A stretch of 39,587 bases of DNA from Psilocybe azurescens (lineage: Eukaryota; Basidiomycota; Agaricomycetes; Agaricales; Agrocybaceae), in assembly GCA_023853785.1 (NCBI GenBank), contig JAJIRX010000709.1:1-39587 (forward strand). The letters run 5' to 3'. The position numbers and the translations under genes are program-made. Position 1 is the first letter of the stretch. The number at the start of each line of letters is the position of its first letter. The notes below the pieces were generated by a model, which made no database searches, had not been told where the DNA came from, and saw nothing but the letters and a program-made list of their open reading frames with translations. Below are positions 23,789-35,297 of this stretch, in pieces.

Positions 23789-24670
23789 ATAACTTTCAAA
23801 ACCCCCAGGTAAGTACTGCGGCGAGCGTGATCGCGTCGTTCTGTTCTTCTTAGGTGTGTTATTGTTATTGACGGCTCTTCTTTTGTTCGTGGGTGTGTTT
23901 TCATGATTAGCTTTCTAGCGAACGCCCGCTTGTGAGACTTCCTCTTGGGCGCATCAATACATTTTAGTTCTGATCAGTCTTTAAAATTTTAAGGACATGA
24001 GGCGACTTTTCAGTCCTTAGAAATGATACCTTTTCTGGTCGCCTGGAGCGTGTACTTACATTACACTTGACTACGCTATGCTTTTTTGGTTGTGGACTTG
24101 TGATTCCGCTTTTTTCTCTGTAGCAACGATGCACAGCCTACATTGACAGCTCTGACTCGCTTTGACTCGATGCCATGACTCGTTTATATGTATCGGTAGG
24201 TCCATACCCCTATCCATATTTTCTTTCAGCCTGGGAACTGAGTCATTTATTTAGTTCGAGGGCAGTGTGTTTTCTTAACCGTGACAACAAATCTCTCCAA
24301 GTGGAGGGGGCCGCTCTACGAGAATAGTACGTGTCGGATCGTATTTTTCCTCTTTTCCAAATCTTAGAAGTATCGGTCAGATCTACACCCGCATTACGCC
24401 TGGTTGGACAATCGTACACGACCATCTACACCACGACCTTACCGTCACTGTCTCTACGTACTTTTCCTTGCTCCTTCCGATCAATCGTTGCTTTTTCTCC
24501 ATGATTCGTTCATCGAATTCTCGAAAACTGATTCTTCCACTCGGACCTCATCCACAGCTTTCTACATTCCATTCTTTGTCTTTGATTAAGGCTGCGCTCT
24601 CAACAAACATACAAATGCATGTCCCTGCAGATATCCCCTTCGACGTTATCCGTCCTCAAGGACCCTAATA
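23785..24670. repeat. Non-coding block after gene C, copy 1
   Basis: From AATAACTTTCAAAACCCCCAG onward this matches 28247-29100 over several hundred bases with scattered differences. Shared blocks include GGTAAGT, TTGACGGCTCTT, TAGCTTTCTAGCGAACG, TCAATACAT, TTCTGATCAGTCTTT and CTTTTCCTTGCTC. It overlaps the gene C stop codon and then lacks a sustained reading frame, so it is probably 3' untranslated and intergenic sequence. Confidence 0.75.
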
Positions 24671-25644
24671 TGACTATCCTATCGTATTATATACCTCATA
24701 TAATATATTCTTTTAACGCCTCTGCGATCGTCAAAGATGGCGAGAAAGGTATGCATTGGCTCCGCACTTTCTTTTAGGTATTCAACGCGTAGTGGCGGTA
24801 GAGATGCACCATCATTCAATACCTTACCTTACGCGTGAGAATAGACTGTGTGACCAGTGTTGGACGGCTGGGCCGGTTCTTATCAGTTCAATCAACGTGG
24901 TGCCCGAGTCTCACTCATCCCTTCATCGACTCTCCATTCTACCTCATTATGAGTAACCTAATGCCATTAAAACACCACCACGGGCGGGGGAAAAAAACCG
25001 CCACTGTAGTGCGCATTCCAGGCACTAAGTGTTCCACTGTGCTTTCGCCAGATTTTACCAGATTCCGGTGATCACAATGCTAGCCTGTGGCACAACGAGT
25101 GAGAGTCGGACACTGGAGACATTGTCTACGATATCTTCAAGAATACGTCACTGATGTACCATTGGAAACGCAGGCGGGCGATGTATATATCTCCTTAATG
25201 GTAAAATGAATGGCTCCCGCGATTCACTCAACCATTTGCCAGCCATACGAAACCTTACACATCTGCCAACTAGCCAAAGGGATTGGGGTCCTAGTAAGCG
25301 CGGCAAGCGCTCAGTGTTCGTGGGCCTAATGCTCTTTGCGAAGGAAACTCATCTATGGAGCTACGAGTTTGGGCACTAAATGGAAGACCCGGTCCTCATG
25401 TTTTCCGTGTTCGTGCGGGATAAAATAACGCCAGGTATAAGAAGTGGGTGACCCTCCGATACGTGACAGACCCCCGGCGTACGGAGCATAGCCTCGGAAC
25501 CCACGGCCTATAAGTATGAGGCGGGCCAACACAAACAAAATGGCCTGCCATTGCTCACTTCTTGTTCAGAGGAATCCTGTGCTCTCTTCTCCAATCTGCT
25601 CATATCTCAATCTGAGGCTTTCAATAGTTTTGCCGACTCACCAA
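24671..25644. other. Intergenic region upstream of metacaspase D
   Basis: No supportable gene. Small frames on either strand lack conserved features. An ATG at 25516 is in frame with gene D and could extend it N-terminally by 43 codons. Confidence 0.45.
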
Positions 25645-27644
25645 ATGACGCCTGCACACAACAACGCTTTCCGACGGCTTCGTTTATATTTGAGCATCAT
25701 AGTGAGCTTCCCTCTTTAACATAGGTCCATCTCTCATTGCTTATGGTGTAGGCTCGGTTCCGCCGACGCCCCAAGGTGGCCCTCCTTATCTGCATCGGCT
25801 ACGAAGGGGACGGGCATTTTCTCTTGAAGGGATCTCATAGAGACATTGAGTCTTTGAAAGACTTGCTTACAAGTACGCTTCAACGCAATCACTGGTGTTA
25901 TGGCCATTCCGATGTCGTCCCTGCAGTTCAATATAACTTTAACAAGATTATTGTTCTCAGTGACGAACGGGGCACGCCCGACAATATGATCCCTACTCAA
26001 GCAAACATTGTATGCCATTTCTATCCATACATTCTGACGATGATGCTGAGTTTCGTCGCAGATGAAGCAGCTGGAGTTATTGATCCCATCTAACCCTGGA
26101 GCAAATTTCTTTTTGCCTGTACGCTTTGCATGAGTGCCTCGATGATGAATATTGAAGACCCAATTTTATAGATTCGGGGCACTCCGACCAGAGGCCTGAT
26201 GAATCAGGAGAAGAGGAGGATGGTCTGGAAGAATGTACGTCGTCGCTCTTAAATGCCATTCGTCATGTAATATAGAACCACCCCCGCAGATATCATCCCA
26301 TGTGATGCAATGGACCGATCGGGCAAGGTCGTTGAGGACCTTATAATTACTGACAAGGTTGGTTTGTTCCCATCCTTATAGAAAGCGCCACCTATTAACG
26401 ATTGTTCAGGTTTTAAATGAGCATCTTGTCAAGTCCCTTCCCAAGTGTTCCCAGCTTGTCGTGCGCTTCCTTTCACTCCCCATAAGCTTCCCATTCTGAC
26501 GGCAGTACTTTCAGGCCCTCTTCGACTCCTGTCATTCTGGAACCTTGTTGAGTGGGGATCATATCTTTGTTATTGCTGAATGTGAGCTCTGATGAGCTAG
26601 CTACTCCAGACTTAGGGCACCAGAAATGCAATCGCATTGACAAAAGAAGCTTAGGTAGGTCTTCACAACAATCAGCAAGTCCTATAGGTCTAACCAATTC
26701 TACGGAAGTTCAACTTGGTTTCAGAAAAGGTAGAGTTGTCGTTGTTTATACGCTGCCACACCCTTCTGATTATGACACTTGTCTTTCGCTCTACTAGTCT
26801 CAAAGTCCATACGCCGCCGCATGGATTACGGATACGACATTGCTTCTTCCTTTGCCGCGACACGTCGATACATCCCCCAATTTCCTCCCTTCAGTATCCA
26901 CAAATCAACGGACGATCTGCTGAGACATGCTGACCGACGTGCACGCAAACCAAAGACTCCTTGTTCGGGTTTTTGTTCAAAGGTCCCTACGTACGATAAG
27001 CAGGTGGTATGTCCACATCTCATCCTCAGCTGATACACCCTTTTATACTCGATTTTCATAGATTTGTATCTCGGCATGCGACGATTCACAACTATGTACG
27101 GAAGGTCCTGATGGTGGTCCCATGACAAAGGTATGAGTATCGCAGTTACTTCACTTTTATTTACACCCGAATCTCACGTGTATGGCAACGATTCCAGGCA
27201 ATCGTCACATTTTTGAGAACGACCAAAAGGCCTACATATAAGCAGATTATGGAAGCTGCAACGTAAGTCGGAGCAACGATGCTACTTGGTTCTACTTCTG
27301 ATCTCACACATCAGGGAGGGTGTTCGTGATGCGCGCAAGGCTCGGGAAGAACAGATGTCATCGTACCTTGCGAACAAGCCCTGTTACTTTCCTTGTTCTC
27401 TTTTCCACCACGCAAGATGCCTCAGCGACGCTGAGAGAAGCACCAAAAATTGATCCGTGCTAAAAGCGAACCACAGGTAATTTTGCATCATCTATATATG
27501 ACCTACAGCATCCTTCTGATATATATTTTGTGAAGCTCTCGAGCTACAGACCGGTTGTAAGAGCTTCCTTCAAATTTCTCGAAGTTGACCGAAGACTGAC
27601 GTGCTTAATATGAACAGAACGTGAACGCAATCTTAAAGCTTTGA
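25645..27644 (+). CDS. Metacaspase-like protease D
   Basis: Caspase-clan peptidase, paralogue of E with matching exon order. The start was chosen at 25645 because MTPAHNN.FRRLRLYL aligns with E. The p20 part has KVALLICIGYEGDGHF, LLKGSHRDIESLKDLL, KIIVLSDERGTPDN and MKQLELLIPSNPGANFFF. The His is in SGHSDQRPDESGEE (codon 26180-26182), then IIPCDAMD, and the Cys in LFDSCHSGTLL (codon 26530-26532). A basic loop with CSGFC leads to the p10 strand ICISACDDSQ and DGGPMTKAIVTFLR near 27060-27250. A C-terminal CYFPCSLFHHARC follows near 27390. Frame slips by one base at T5 26110-26114 and A5 27445-27449; lengthening each by one makes it align with E to the end. If the second slip is real, the protein ends about 20-25 residues early at 27455. 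Confidence 0.82.
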
Positions 27645-28246
27645 ATGCGAAGATGTTTCGCTTGTCTGTTGAAACCCCCTCGGAGACCTTACATTTATTC
27701 GGCAATTATACACTTAATTGAAGCAGCGCATGACCCGTCCTTCATCCAGGCTAGCAACCGACAGGAGGTCGCACAAACATGACAGCACAGCATTCCCGAA
27801 GACGTTTTCAATCAAATCATAAATCCGGCATTTCTATACTGCACTCACCAGTGACCGGTGCTCGGATCAAGGCGAGACCTTCAAGAAACCATCCTTTCAC
27901 CGTCTATTTCTCTCCTCAGCATTGACACGAATTATCCAATCAAGGATCACCCAGGATCCCCTCTTACGAGTCCTATTCTTATTACCACGTGCAAGAGTTT
28001 CGCCTTCGTTGGACCCGAGCAGACGCGAATTTGACAGCAGTTATTTTTCTTTGTTCCTGAGGAACTTTGTTATGGGGTACCCGGTGACCATTCACAAGTA
28101 GAGCATTTCGCGGTTTCGTTTCCCACTCCATTCGTCCGTGCAACTTCTTTATTATTCGATTCAGTTCTCTGGTGGACATTTTATCATCACTCTTCCTCTT
28201 CTTCCTTCTCGTTCGCCGTTTTTCATCCCAGCAAGGCGATACCATA
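27645..28246. other. Intergenic region downstream of metacaspase D
   Basis: About 600 bp with no supportable gene. A minus-strand frame of 87 codons (28245-27982) is Lys/Arg-rich and unconserved between the repeat copies, so it was not called. Confidence 0.45.
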
Positions 28247-29100
28247 GAGTTGAATAACTTTCAAAACCCCCAGGTAAGTGCTGCGACGAACGTGATCGCG
28301 CCGTTTTGTTCTGCTTCTTAGGTGTTATATTGTCATTGACGGCTCTTGTTTTGTTCCTGGGTGTATTAGCATGGTTAGCTTTCTAGCGAACGGCCACTTG
28401 TGAAACTTTTCTTGCGCGCATCAATACATCTCAGTTCTGATCAGTCTTTCAAAACTTCAGGACATGAAACGACTATTCGTTCCATAGAAATGATTCCTTT
28501 TAGTCCCCTCGCCACACCTCTTTGGTCTTGCCTTTCTGCAATGCAAAAATTGTTTTACACAGCCCTCTACATGTTGCAGTTACACTCCATTCTCTGACTC
28601 GATTCTCTACATCTGCCAGTAGGTCCATATCATCTTTATTTTTTTCTTCGAGCTGATTGATCAATCCAGTTGTACAGCAACGCTCTTTCTTGACAACGTA
28701 CTGCGCTTCCGACATGGGATTGAGGTGCTCCCGTTTGGGCGTGGTATGTGTGCTTTCCTTGGTTCTGTAAAACGGAAAGTTCTGATGCCCTTTCCCTGTA
28801 GTCCTTCTTGGGAGTGGCCTTTTACAGCCGCCTTTCGCCCGCCGGATTGGTTTTTTTGGCGTGGTTCCAGACCGCTGAGCGATTTAATTATGAATCTACA
28901 CATACAACTACAGCACCACTACTCTTCGTTCCTTTTCCTTGCTCTTTCCGGTCGGCTTTCACGGTCGATCAGTGCTAACTTTGTTTCTAATTTATACCCT
29001 CTTCATACTTCCGTTTCTCCAGCATATTTAATTACCCAATATTACACCATCCTGTTTCTTGGTCGAGGGTATTGGTGTATAGCCTTGTCTCATCGAACAC
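28228..29100. repeat. Copy 2 of the gene C 3'-flanking block, without gene C
   Basis: Begins with AGCAAGGCGATACC, matching the last codons of gene C (AGCAAGGCGACTCC), then follows the post-C block described at 23785. Only about 15-20 bp of the C coding end is present. This indicates a tandem unit of about 4.46 kb comprising the C 3' flank plus a D-type gene, and a breakpoint near 28228. Confidence 0.7.
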
Positions 29101-29944
29101 CTTGCCTTTTGACGTGTCCCTATTCTAGTTGTCACCTAATTTCTCTCAGTACGATATCATGCTACATTACTTACCAATTTTTAGTCGTCTACGTCGAGTA
29201 CCTTCACTAATTACTTGCTGCCCATGGAACCACTGCTGTGGGTCTTCTCCGATAGTATGCTGTTCCCATCACTTCCAGGTTCAGCTTATGTCCCATCATC
29301 AACAGTGTTGAAAATGTTTCTCCTGATGATTAACGCGTCATTGTCAATAAATAAGCCAGATGGCCCACGATGTCAAAAGTCCTTAGACACCACTATCGGG
29401 ACCGTCTCATCGAGCCTTGATGTACAGCTTTCTGGCTTCATTGAGGGTTTCCTCAAACGCTAACACTCCCTCCCTTCCTTTCCCCCCGGAGGGCGATTGA
29501 CTATCGAAAGTGATAACTTGCAATACTATAAACTGATATGTTGGTCGACTCCAGGACTACGAGCTTCTCAAACGCCATAATTCTGCTGTTCCATAAGAAC
29601 GGATTGAATCTCGATTAGGTCCACGTATACCCCATACTGTTTCATACGATATCAAGTGGAAGCTCTGAACTTGTTCTCGTGGATGCGGATTAATCGCATC
29701 GGTAATACAAACGGTATTCGAGCGTCAGCGGAACAAACCTTGCTAATGGGGTTGGCTGAAATACTCATATCACAGCCTCCAAGTCGTCCGTGAGTTTAAA
29801 AGATGGAGCATATTATGCAGGAAGCACATAACGCTTTCATCCCCTTCTGTCCCGCGAAGGGGCTCGGAGCAAAGACCGGGCCATGTCAACAGACGTGTCG
29901 ACGTTGTCTCCCTCATCAACTATGCCATTAATCCCTCCCCAACG
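29101..29944. other. Intergenic region upstream of metacaspase E
   Basis: No conserved coding sequence was found. A 161-codon plus-strand frame (28725-29210) overlaps the repeat and is not maintained in the other copy. In-frame ATGs at 29883 and 29925 could extend gene E. Confidence 0.45.
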
Positions 29945-32021
29945 AATGTCATCACATGCTACAAACGGATTACGAAGGTTGCGTTTATATCTGCTTACTC
30001 TTGTAAGCCTGCAAGGTTTGAAACCAGACCCAGGCTTACATGAAAATTTTATTGGCATAGGCGAGCTTGCGCCCTAGACGAAGGGAAAAATAGCTTTCCT
30101 CATCGGCATTGGCTACAAAGACAAAGCCGGGAAGAAATACGAACTGAATGGTGCACATAAGGATATAGAGTTACTGGAGGAACTGTTGAGGAGTAAGTGA
30201 TGGTCCCGTTCGTAATCTCTTCGACGGCATGCAAATTTTAAAATTGTTGCTGCAGATGATTATGACTTCGATAAATTTATCGTCCTGAGCGATAGAAAAG
30301 GCACGCCTCCTAATTTACTCCCTACTCATGCCAACATTGTATGTCCTTTCCTGTTTGCAGTCTTTCCATGATATAACCATATTTTTTTGCAGATGAGGGA
30401 GCTGAAAACGGTTATTCCTCTCAATCCCGGTGCCGACTTCTTCTTTGCTTGTACGCGCTTTATCTATTATCTTCCCTGATACTCACCTAAAAGATTCGAA
30501 ATCGCCTCATAGATTCAGGTCACTCTTCGCAGAGACCTGATCAGTCTGGGGAAGAAATTGATGGTCAGGAAGAATGTATGTAGACTCTCACACCTCATCG
30601 TCTGATGACAAGAATGACAACATCTATCACAGTCATAATTCCCTCTGATGCGGCAGCGATCTCTGTCGATGCTCCTGACCATGATCTTACTATTACTGAC
30701 AAGGTTGGGCTGGTTTTCAATCGCACTCCTGCCCTACGACAAGAGACTTGTTCTCACGACTCTTCACAGGTCTTGAGGGAATATCTTGTCAACCGCCTTC
30801 CTAAACGCTCCCACCTCACTGTACGTTTGTTATATTATCTCAAAACTTCTCATGTACCGATAATATATAACTTCCAGGCTCTGTTTGATACATGCCACTC
30901 GGGAACATTACTTAGTGAGTACAATATACTATAAGCTTCAGTAATACTATTTCTCAAGAATACTTCGTAGACCTTGACCACCAACAATGCAATCATGTCG
31001 GTGGATGGCGAGGCTTGAGTGAGTTTGTTGCTGTATCGTAGTCCAGTTCGTCAGCCTGACCTGCTCCTGAATAGTTCAGAATGGATTCCGAACCGGTGCC
31101 ACTTTTTCTTCAAGTTGATGATTAGCACCCTTCTGATATTTATCTTCTTGCTTGTATTCAGCCTTAGAACCCTTATCCCTCAGCAAGATACGTGCCAGCA
31201 AAGCGCCGACTCCACATTCCTAGAATTCCTCGAATCTCATTTTCCAAAGACGGACTGAAAATAGAGAAGGCAATTGCTTCTCAAACATCAGATCAGAAGG
31301 CAGAGAAGAAAAAGAGTCGGTGTAACGGCTTCTGTCGCAGGGTCCGAGAAAGCGATAGGCAGGTGGTATGTGCGTGTGATATCTCTCCTATGGCTATTAC
31401 TGATATATAAATGGTAGATATGCATCTCTGCTTGCGACGACTCACAGATCTGCGTCGAAGATCCTGATGGTGGTACTATGACCAGGGTTTGTATAATCTG
31501 GGGCTTGACTTGAATTTAATATTTACCAGCTCATGTATCCCGTCTTACAGGCAATCGTTAAGCTTCTGAAGGAGAATAAGACCCCCACATACGAGCAGGT
31601 TATACAAGCTGCGAGGTTCGTCAAATCCATGATGAAGCTGTGTGGGACAAGTGACAAATACACATGTTAATTGGTACCAAAGGGACGCCGTTTACGAGGC
31701 GCGCAAGGTCCGCAAAGCAAGGATGGAGGAATACCTCTCACAAAAACAATGCGACATCACCTGCAGCTTCTTAAGGCATCACCGATGCCTTAGTGCCCAT
31801 GAGAGAAATCTGAAGAAGGCAGCTCGCGCCGAAGCCGATCCCAAGGTCATTCTTGTTTAAATCTATCGATAAAAGCATCCTTTTGACCACACCTTCTACA
31901 GCTCTCGAGTCTTAGGCCCGTTGTGAGTTCTTTTCTTAGTCCCCTCGTTGTTGGACTTGCATTTATTTACTCTGGCCGATATATGAAGCACACAGACGGG
32001 ATATTCAAGCTTCGACGATGA
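29945..32021 (+). CDS. Metacaspase-like protease E
   Basis: Caspase-clan peptidase closely paralogous to D. It starts with MSSHATNGLRRLRLYL, then the p20 strand KIAFLIGIGYKD, LNGAHKDIELLEELL, FIVLSDRKGTPPN and MRELKTVIPLNPGADFFFA. The His lies in SGHSSQRPDQSGEE (codon 30521-30523), followed by IIPSDAAA, and the Cys in LFDTCHSGTLL (codon 30893-30895). The loop keeps CNGFC before ICISACDDSQ and DGGTMTRAIVKLLKENKTPTY (about 31420-31610). Then come a charged helix (ARKVRKARMEEYLSQKQ) and CDITCSFLRHHRC near 31750. At A5 30086-30090 one extra A would give the simplest intron and match D; otherwise a later acceptor at 30076 is needed. Stop at 32021. Confidence 0.82.
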
Positions 32022-33131
32022 GGAGAAAAATTTGTACGCCCTGGAGCATACCTCGCTGTGCACGTCCACTATTCTTCGACGATGAAGCCGCCACCCCAAC
32101 TCTCGTTTAAATTGTGCAGTGCGCATCTCCATCGATAACAGGAAAACCAAAACAGAACTCAAAACCCATCTTCCAACACACTATCATTCGTTTCTGTATT
32201 TATTTGCCATCCACATCCGCTGTGCAGTGTCTCTTGCAGTGATGGTCCCCGTACGTGACTCTCCTTCACGTAACCTTCTCACTCCTTTTTGGCTCTCCGG
32301 TCCTCCGTATCTGACAGGCGACAGTTTAACGAGTTCCAGGAGAAATTTTTATGACCACGAGATGACCATCACGACCTTCCGAAGTACGCCAAAAGCTTAC
32401 ACACTCCACTATCTATTCGTCCTTTCGTTTCTCGTCCTAAACCCTGTAGCTTACCTCTTAACCTCTTAACAAATTCCTTATTTTGCGTTTCATCCCTTGC
32501 CATTTCGAGTTTTTTATGCACCACAATCTCTACGAAGTCTTGTTTCCGTATGTATCTTACTTAGTACAGACCTTTTCCCGTGCCTTTGCTGAAGGCATTT
32601 GGTAGAAGCGATAATATTTAGAATGTATCACGAGATTTATCATTCATTTAAACAACATTAGCCTTACTCTTAATTTTCCAATTCGATCCCATAATTTCTG
32701 CCTGCGAGCTCCAATTTCAGATACTCCGTTCGTCTTTCTTCTGAGTAGTAGCTCTCATTGAGAACGAAATCTTAATACCATGATATTCACTCATCCAAGT
32801 AACGGTGTATGAGGTTTCCTTGACACCATGGTACCGATATCCTCGGTTCTGTTCCATTTTGACTGGACTCAGCCGCCACCGATTTGCCGATGTCAGATGC
32901 AAATACATACAACTGATGGAAGTAGTACACATTTGAAAGGAAGTGTAGTTCTGGAAGATCCTTGGACGCGCTCAAGGTTGATACGCCTGCCGGTAACTTC
33001 AAGTCGTCACAAAACAGAAACAGTATAATTAACTTTTACGTATAATCGACGAGGCTTCCCCAATGAATAACATATGACAGAAATAAAGATAAGATGAGGG
33101 GTTTTGCCACCTGTCGGTTGGGGTGAAGTTC
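32022..33131. other. Intergenic region between metacaspase E and the LysM gene
   Basis: About 1.1 kb, T-rich. A minus-strand frame (32932-32717, ending near RATTQKKDERSI) and a plus frame (32119-32469) are open, but neither has recognisable features. The region presumably carries the 3' ends of the two convergent genes. Confidence 0.4.
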
Positions 33132-35297
33132 TCAGTAGTGTACAGCAGCATGCTCTGCTGCTCGCTGCTGATGGTGCCGCCTGTGCACCGCTGGTGTTGC
33201 CGATACTCCAATGCAATAAGCATAGCCTACCCAAAGGCCCGAACAGTCCCCATTCAGGGCGGGATTCCAGGCGTATAGCTGGTCCAGCGTGATTCCTGCA
33301 TTGTTGGCCATGTCGAAGCAAAAGACACCTGCGATCATTGAACACAGCCGAGAATGTCAGTGGAAAGACGTTCGGATAGAATGGTTCAGGCCTTGAGTTG
33401 ATACGCACCGTCTTGTTGAAGGACATATGCGTTGCAGTTGCTTGCGATGCCGGCTTGAGTGGGGCCTGGAGGAGTAGCTGGTCCGGTATGCGTGGGTGTG
33501 GGTGTGGTAGTGGGTGTGCCCGTGGGTGTGGTGGAAGTTGGCGTGGGGGTGATAGTTGATCCTGGGGAGCGCCGTTGACGCAATAGCTACGGTATAAATT
33601 GAGTCAAATCAGAACTTCAATTCCAATCTCGAAGAGAACAAACTCACGCATCGCCTAGCAAAAGATTAGTGCAATCGTTGTTAAGCTGGGGATTCCATGT
33701 TTGCAGTTGCGCTATGGTAGCACCGAATGAGGCTTCTAGTACCGAGCATGTGTCTCCCGAGACAATAGTGTGCCTATAAAACGCAGTTGAAACGACCACC
33801 GTTGTCTTTAGTAGACATTCTCAAGGAAAGACAGCAACTAGCTCACCATTGGTAGCAATTTGGCGTGCTGCCAGAAGGCGTTGGGGCAGGGGAGTTGCAA
33901 TTGTCGAAGTCGTGGTTGTAATAGCAGTGGCATTCCAGTCAGAGAGCGGCCAGACGCAGTAATACAGTCCGGGCGACAAGTTGGTGCACTCCGCATTGAT
34001 CGAAGGATTGATCTGCTCAAAAAGGTCGACACTGATGCTGTTGTTGAGGGAGATTTGCTGGCAATTGTCTCCACTGTTGACCTGATAAAATTTGCCACAT
34101 TCCAGTGTTGTCCCAAAGGGTGTAGGGCCAGGAGGTGCTATGGTAGAGGACGCAAAGCCTGAAGTGGTCGAAGTTGCACCCGGAATGGTCGTAGGAGTAT
34201 ATTCGACGCCAGAAGGTCCAACGCATATATTCGTGTTCGATATCAGATTAGAGCAGTCCATGTTAATCGATGGGTTGTAGCTAACCAACTGTGCGAAGGT
34301 TAGACTATGTGCTGACGCGACAGCGGCGCAGTTGTCATTCGCTTGTACTAAGTATATAGGGCACGTCCTTGGTAGACATCTGAGAGGAGAATGGGTTAGA
34401 GACCTCATTCAACCAAAATTTTAGATTTACGCACAGATCTTGGCCTGTAAATAGATTGGTGCCATCTGGGAAAATGCCATTGAGAGTCTTCAAAGGACCT
34501 GTGGGGACGCCGTGCGCGACAGCGATCGCTTGTGGATCATCTCCTGCTTGGACCGTGTAGTGATTTCCAGATAGACAGGTGGCATCTGCAGGGTCGCCTA
34601 TCACCACTCCAGGAAGAGCCGTAATATTTGTTGCAGGCGGCTGCGCTGCGGTAGGAAGGGGACCCGTATTGCAGTTGGATTGAATTTGTGCATACTTCTG
34701 AGCGTAAGAGTCGTCGTAATTGGAGAACGGTGTGCTTTGCATGACTTTCAATAGAGCTAGCGTGCAAGGGGAACATAGTTGAGTGTGAGGAAGGGAAAGA
34801 ATATCCTGGTCCACATCGCCAGTGGAAGGAAGTTGGTCTGCGAAACAGAGGTAAGTGTAGTTGAAGATAGCCTTTATAAGTGTGACAATGAGATATTTAC
34901 CAACGCAATAGGCTCCAGTAGTGGGATCTTTCAAGCACGTTTGATTGTAAGTCGCCCAAATAACGTCCCCTGCCCAGACAGCAGGTACCCCATCCCAAGG
35001 CTGAGGGTCGCTGGCACAAGCAGTAGCGACAGCGTTGTGGTACGACTTCAAGGACGTGCCACACGACGCTGCACACACTGAATTTTGAAGTGTCGCGTTG
35101 TTGAGACTGCCATAGTAGTCTGTCGACACAAGCTGTTGCACATATGGATCACAATTAATGGTTGCATTCAGGGCCGTAATACAGCCCTGCGAGATATCTG
35201 TAGTAGATTGGGTTCCGTTTACGAACAGGTTGAACTGGGCTTGAGCATAAGGAAAACCCACGAAAAGGACCAAAGAATACGCCAGTCGAGTAAGCAT
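33132..35297 (-). CDS. Secreted protein with five LysM-like modules
   Basis: Predicted secreted chitin- or glycan-binding protein. Residues 1-20 are a hydrophobic signal peptide (LAYSLVLFVGFPYAQA). A Cys-containing N-terminal domain of about 200 residues with many N-glycosylation sequons follows. Then come five LysM-like repeats: YTVQAGDDPQAIAVAHGV (about 34560), YLVQANDNCAAVASAHSL (about 34350), YQVNSGDNCQQISLNNSI (about 34090), HTIVSGDTCSVLEASFGA (about 33770), and a last one ending ITLDQLYAWNPALNGDCSG (about 33280). They are separated by Thr/Pro/Ser linkers, including a Thr-Pro-rich stretch at 33560-33470. Introns lie near 34910-34850, 34440-34390, 33850-33780, 33640-33600 and 33410-33330. 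One-base frame slips occur at G runs 33889-33892 (or 33883-33886) and 33564-33567. It is divergent from the chitinase gene. Confidence 0.85.

Noticed and set aside
28725..29210. 161-codon hydrophobic plus-strand frame that might be a membrane protein
   Set aside because: It lies in the repeated non-coding block and is not preserved in the other copy near 24250-24700.
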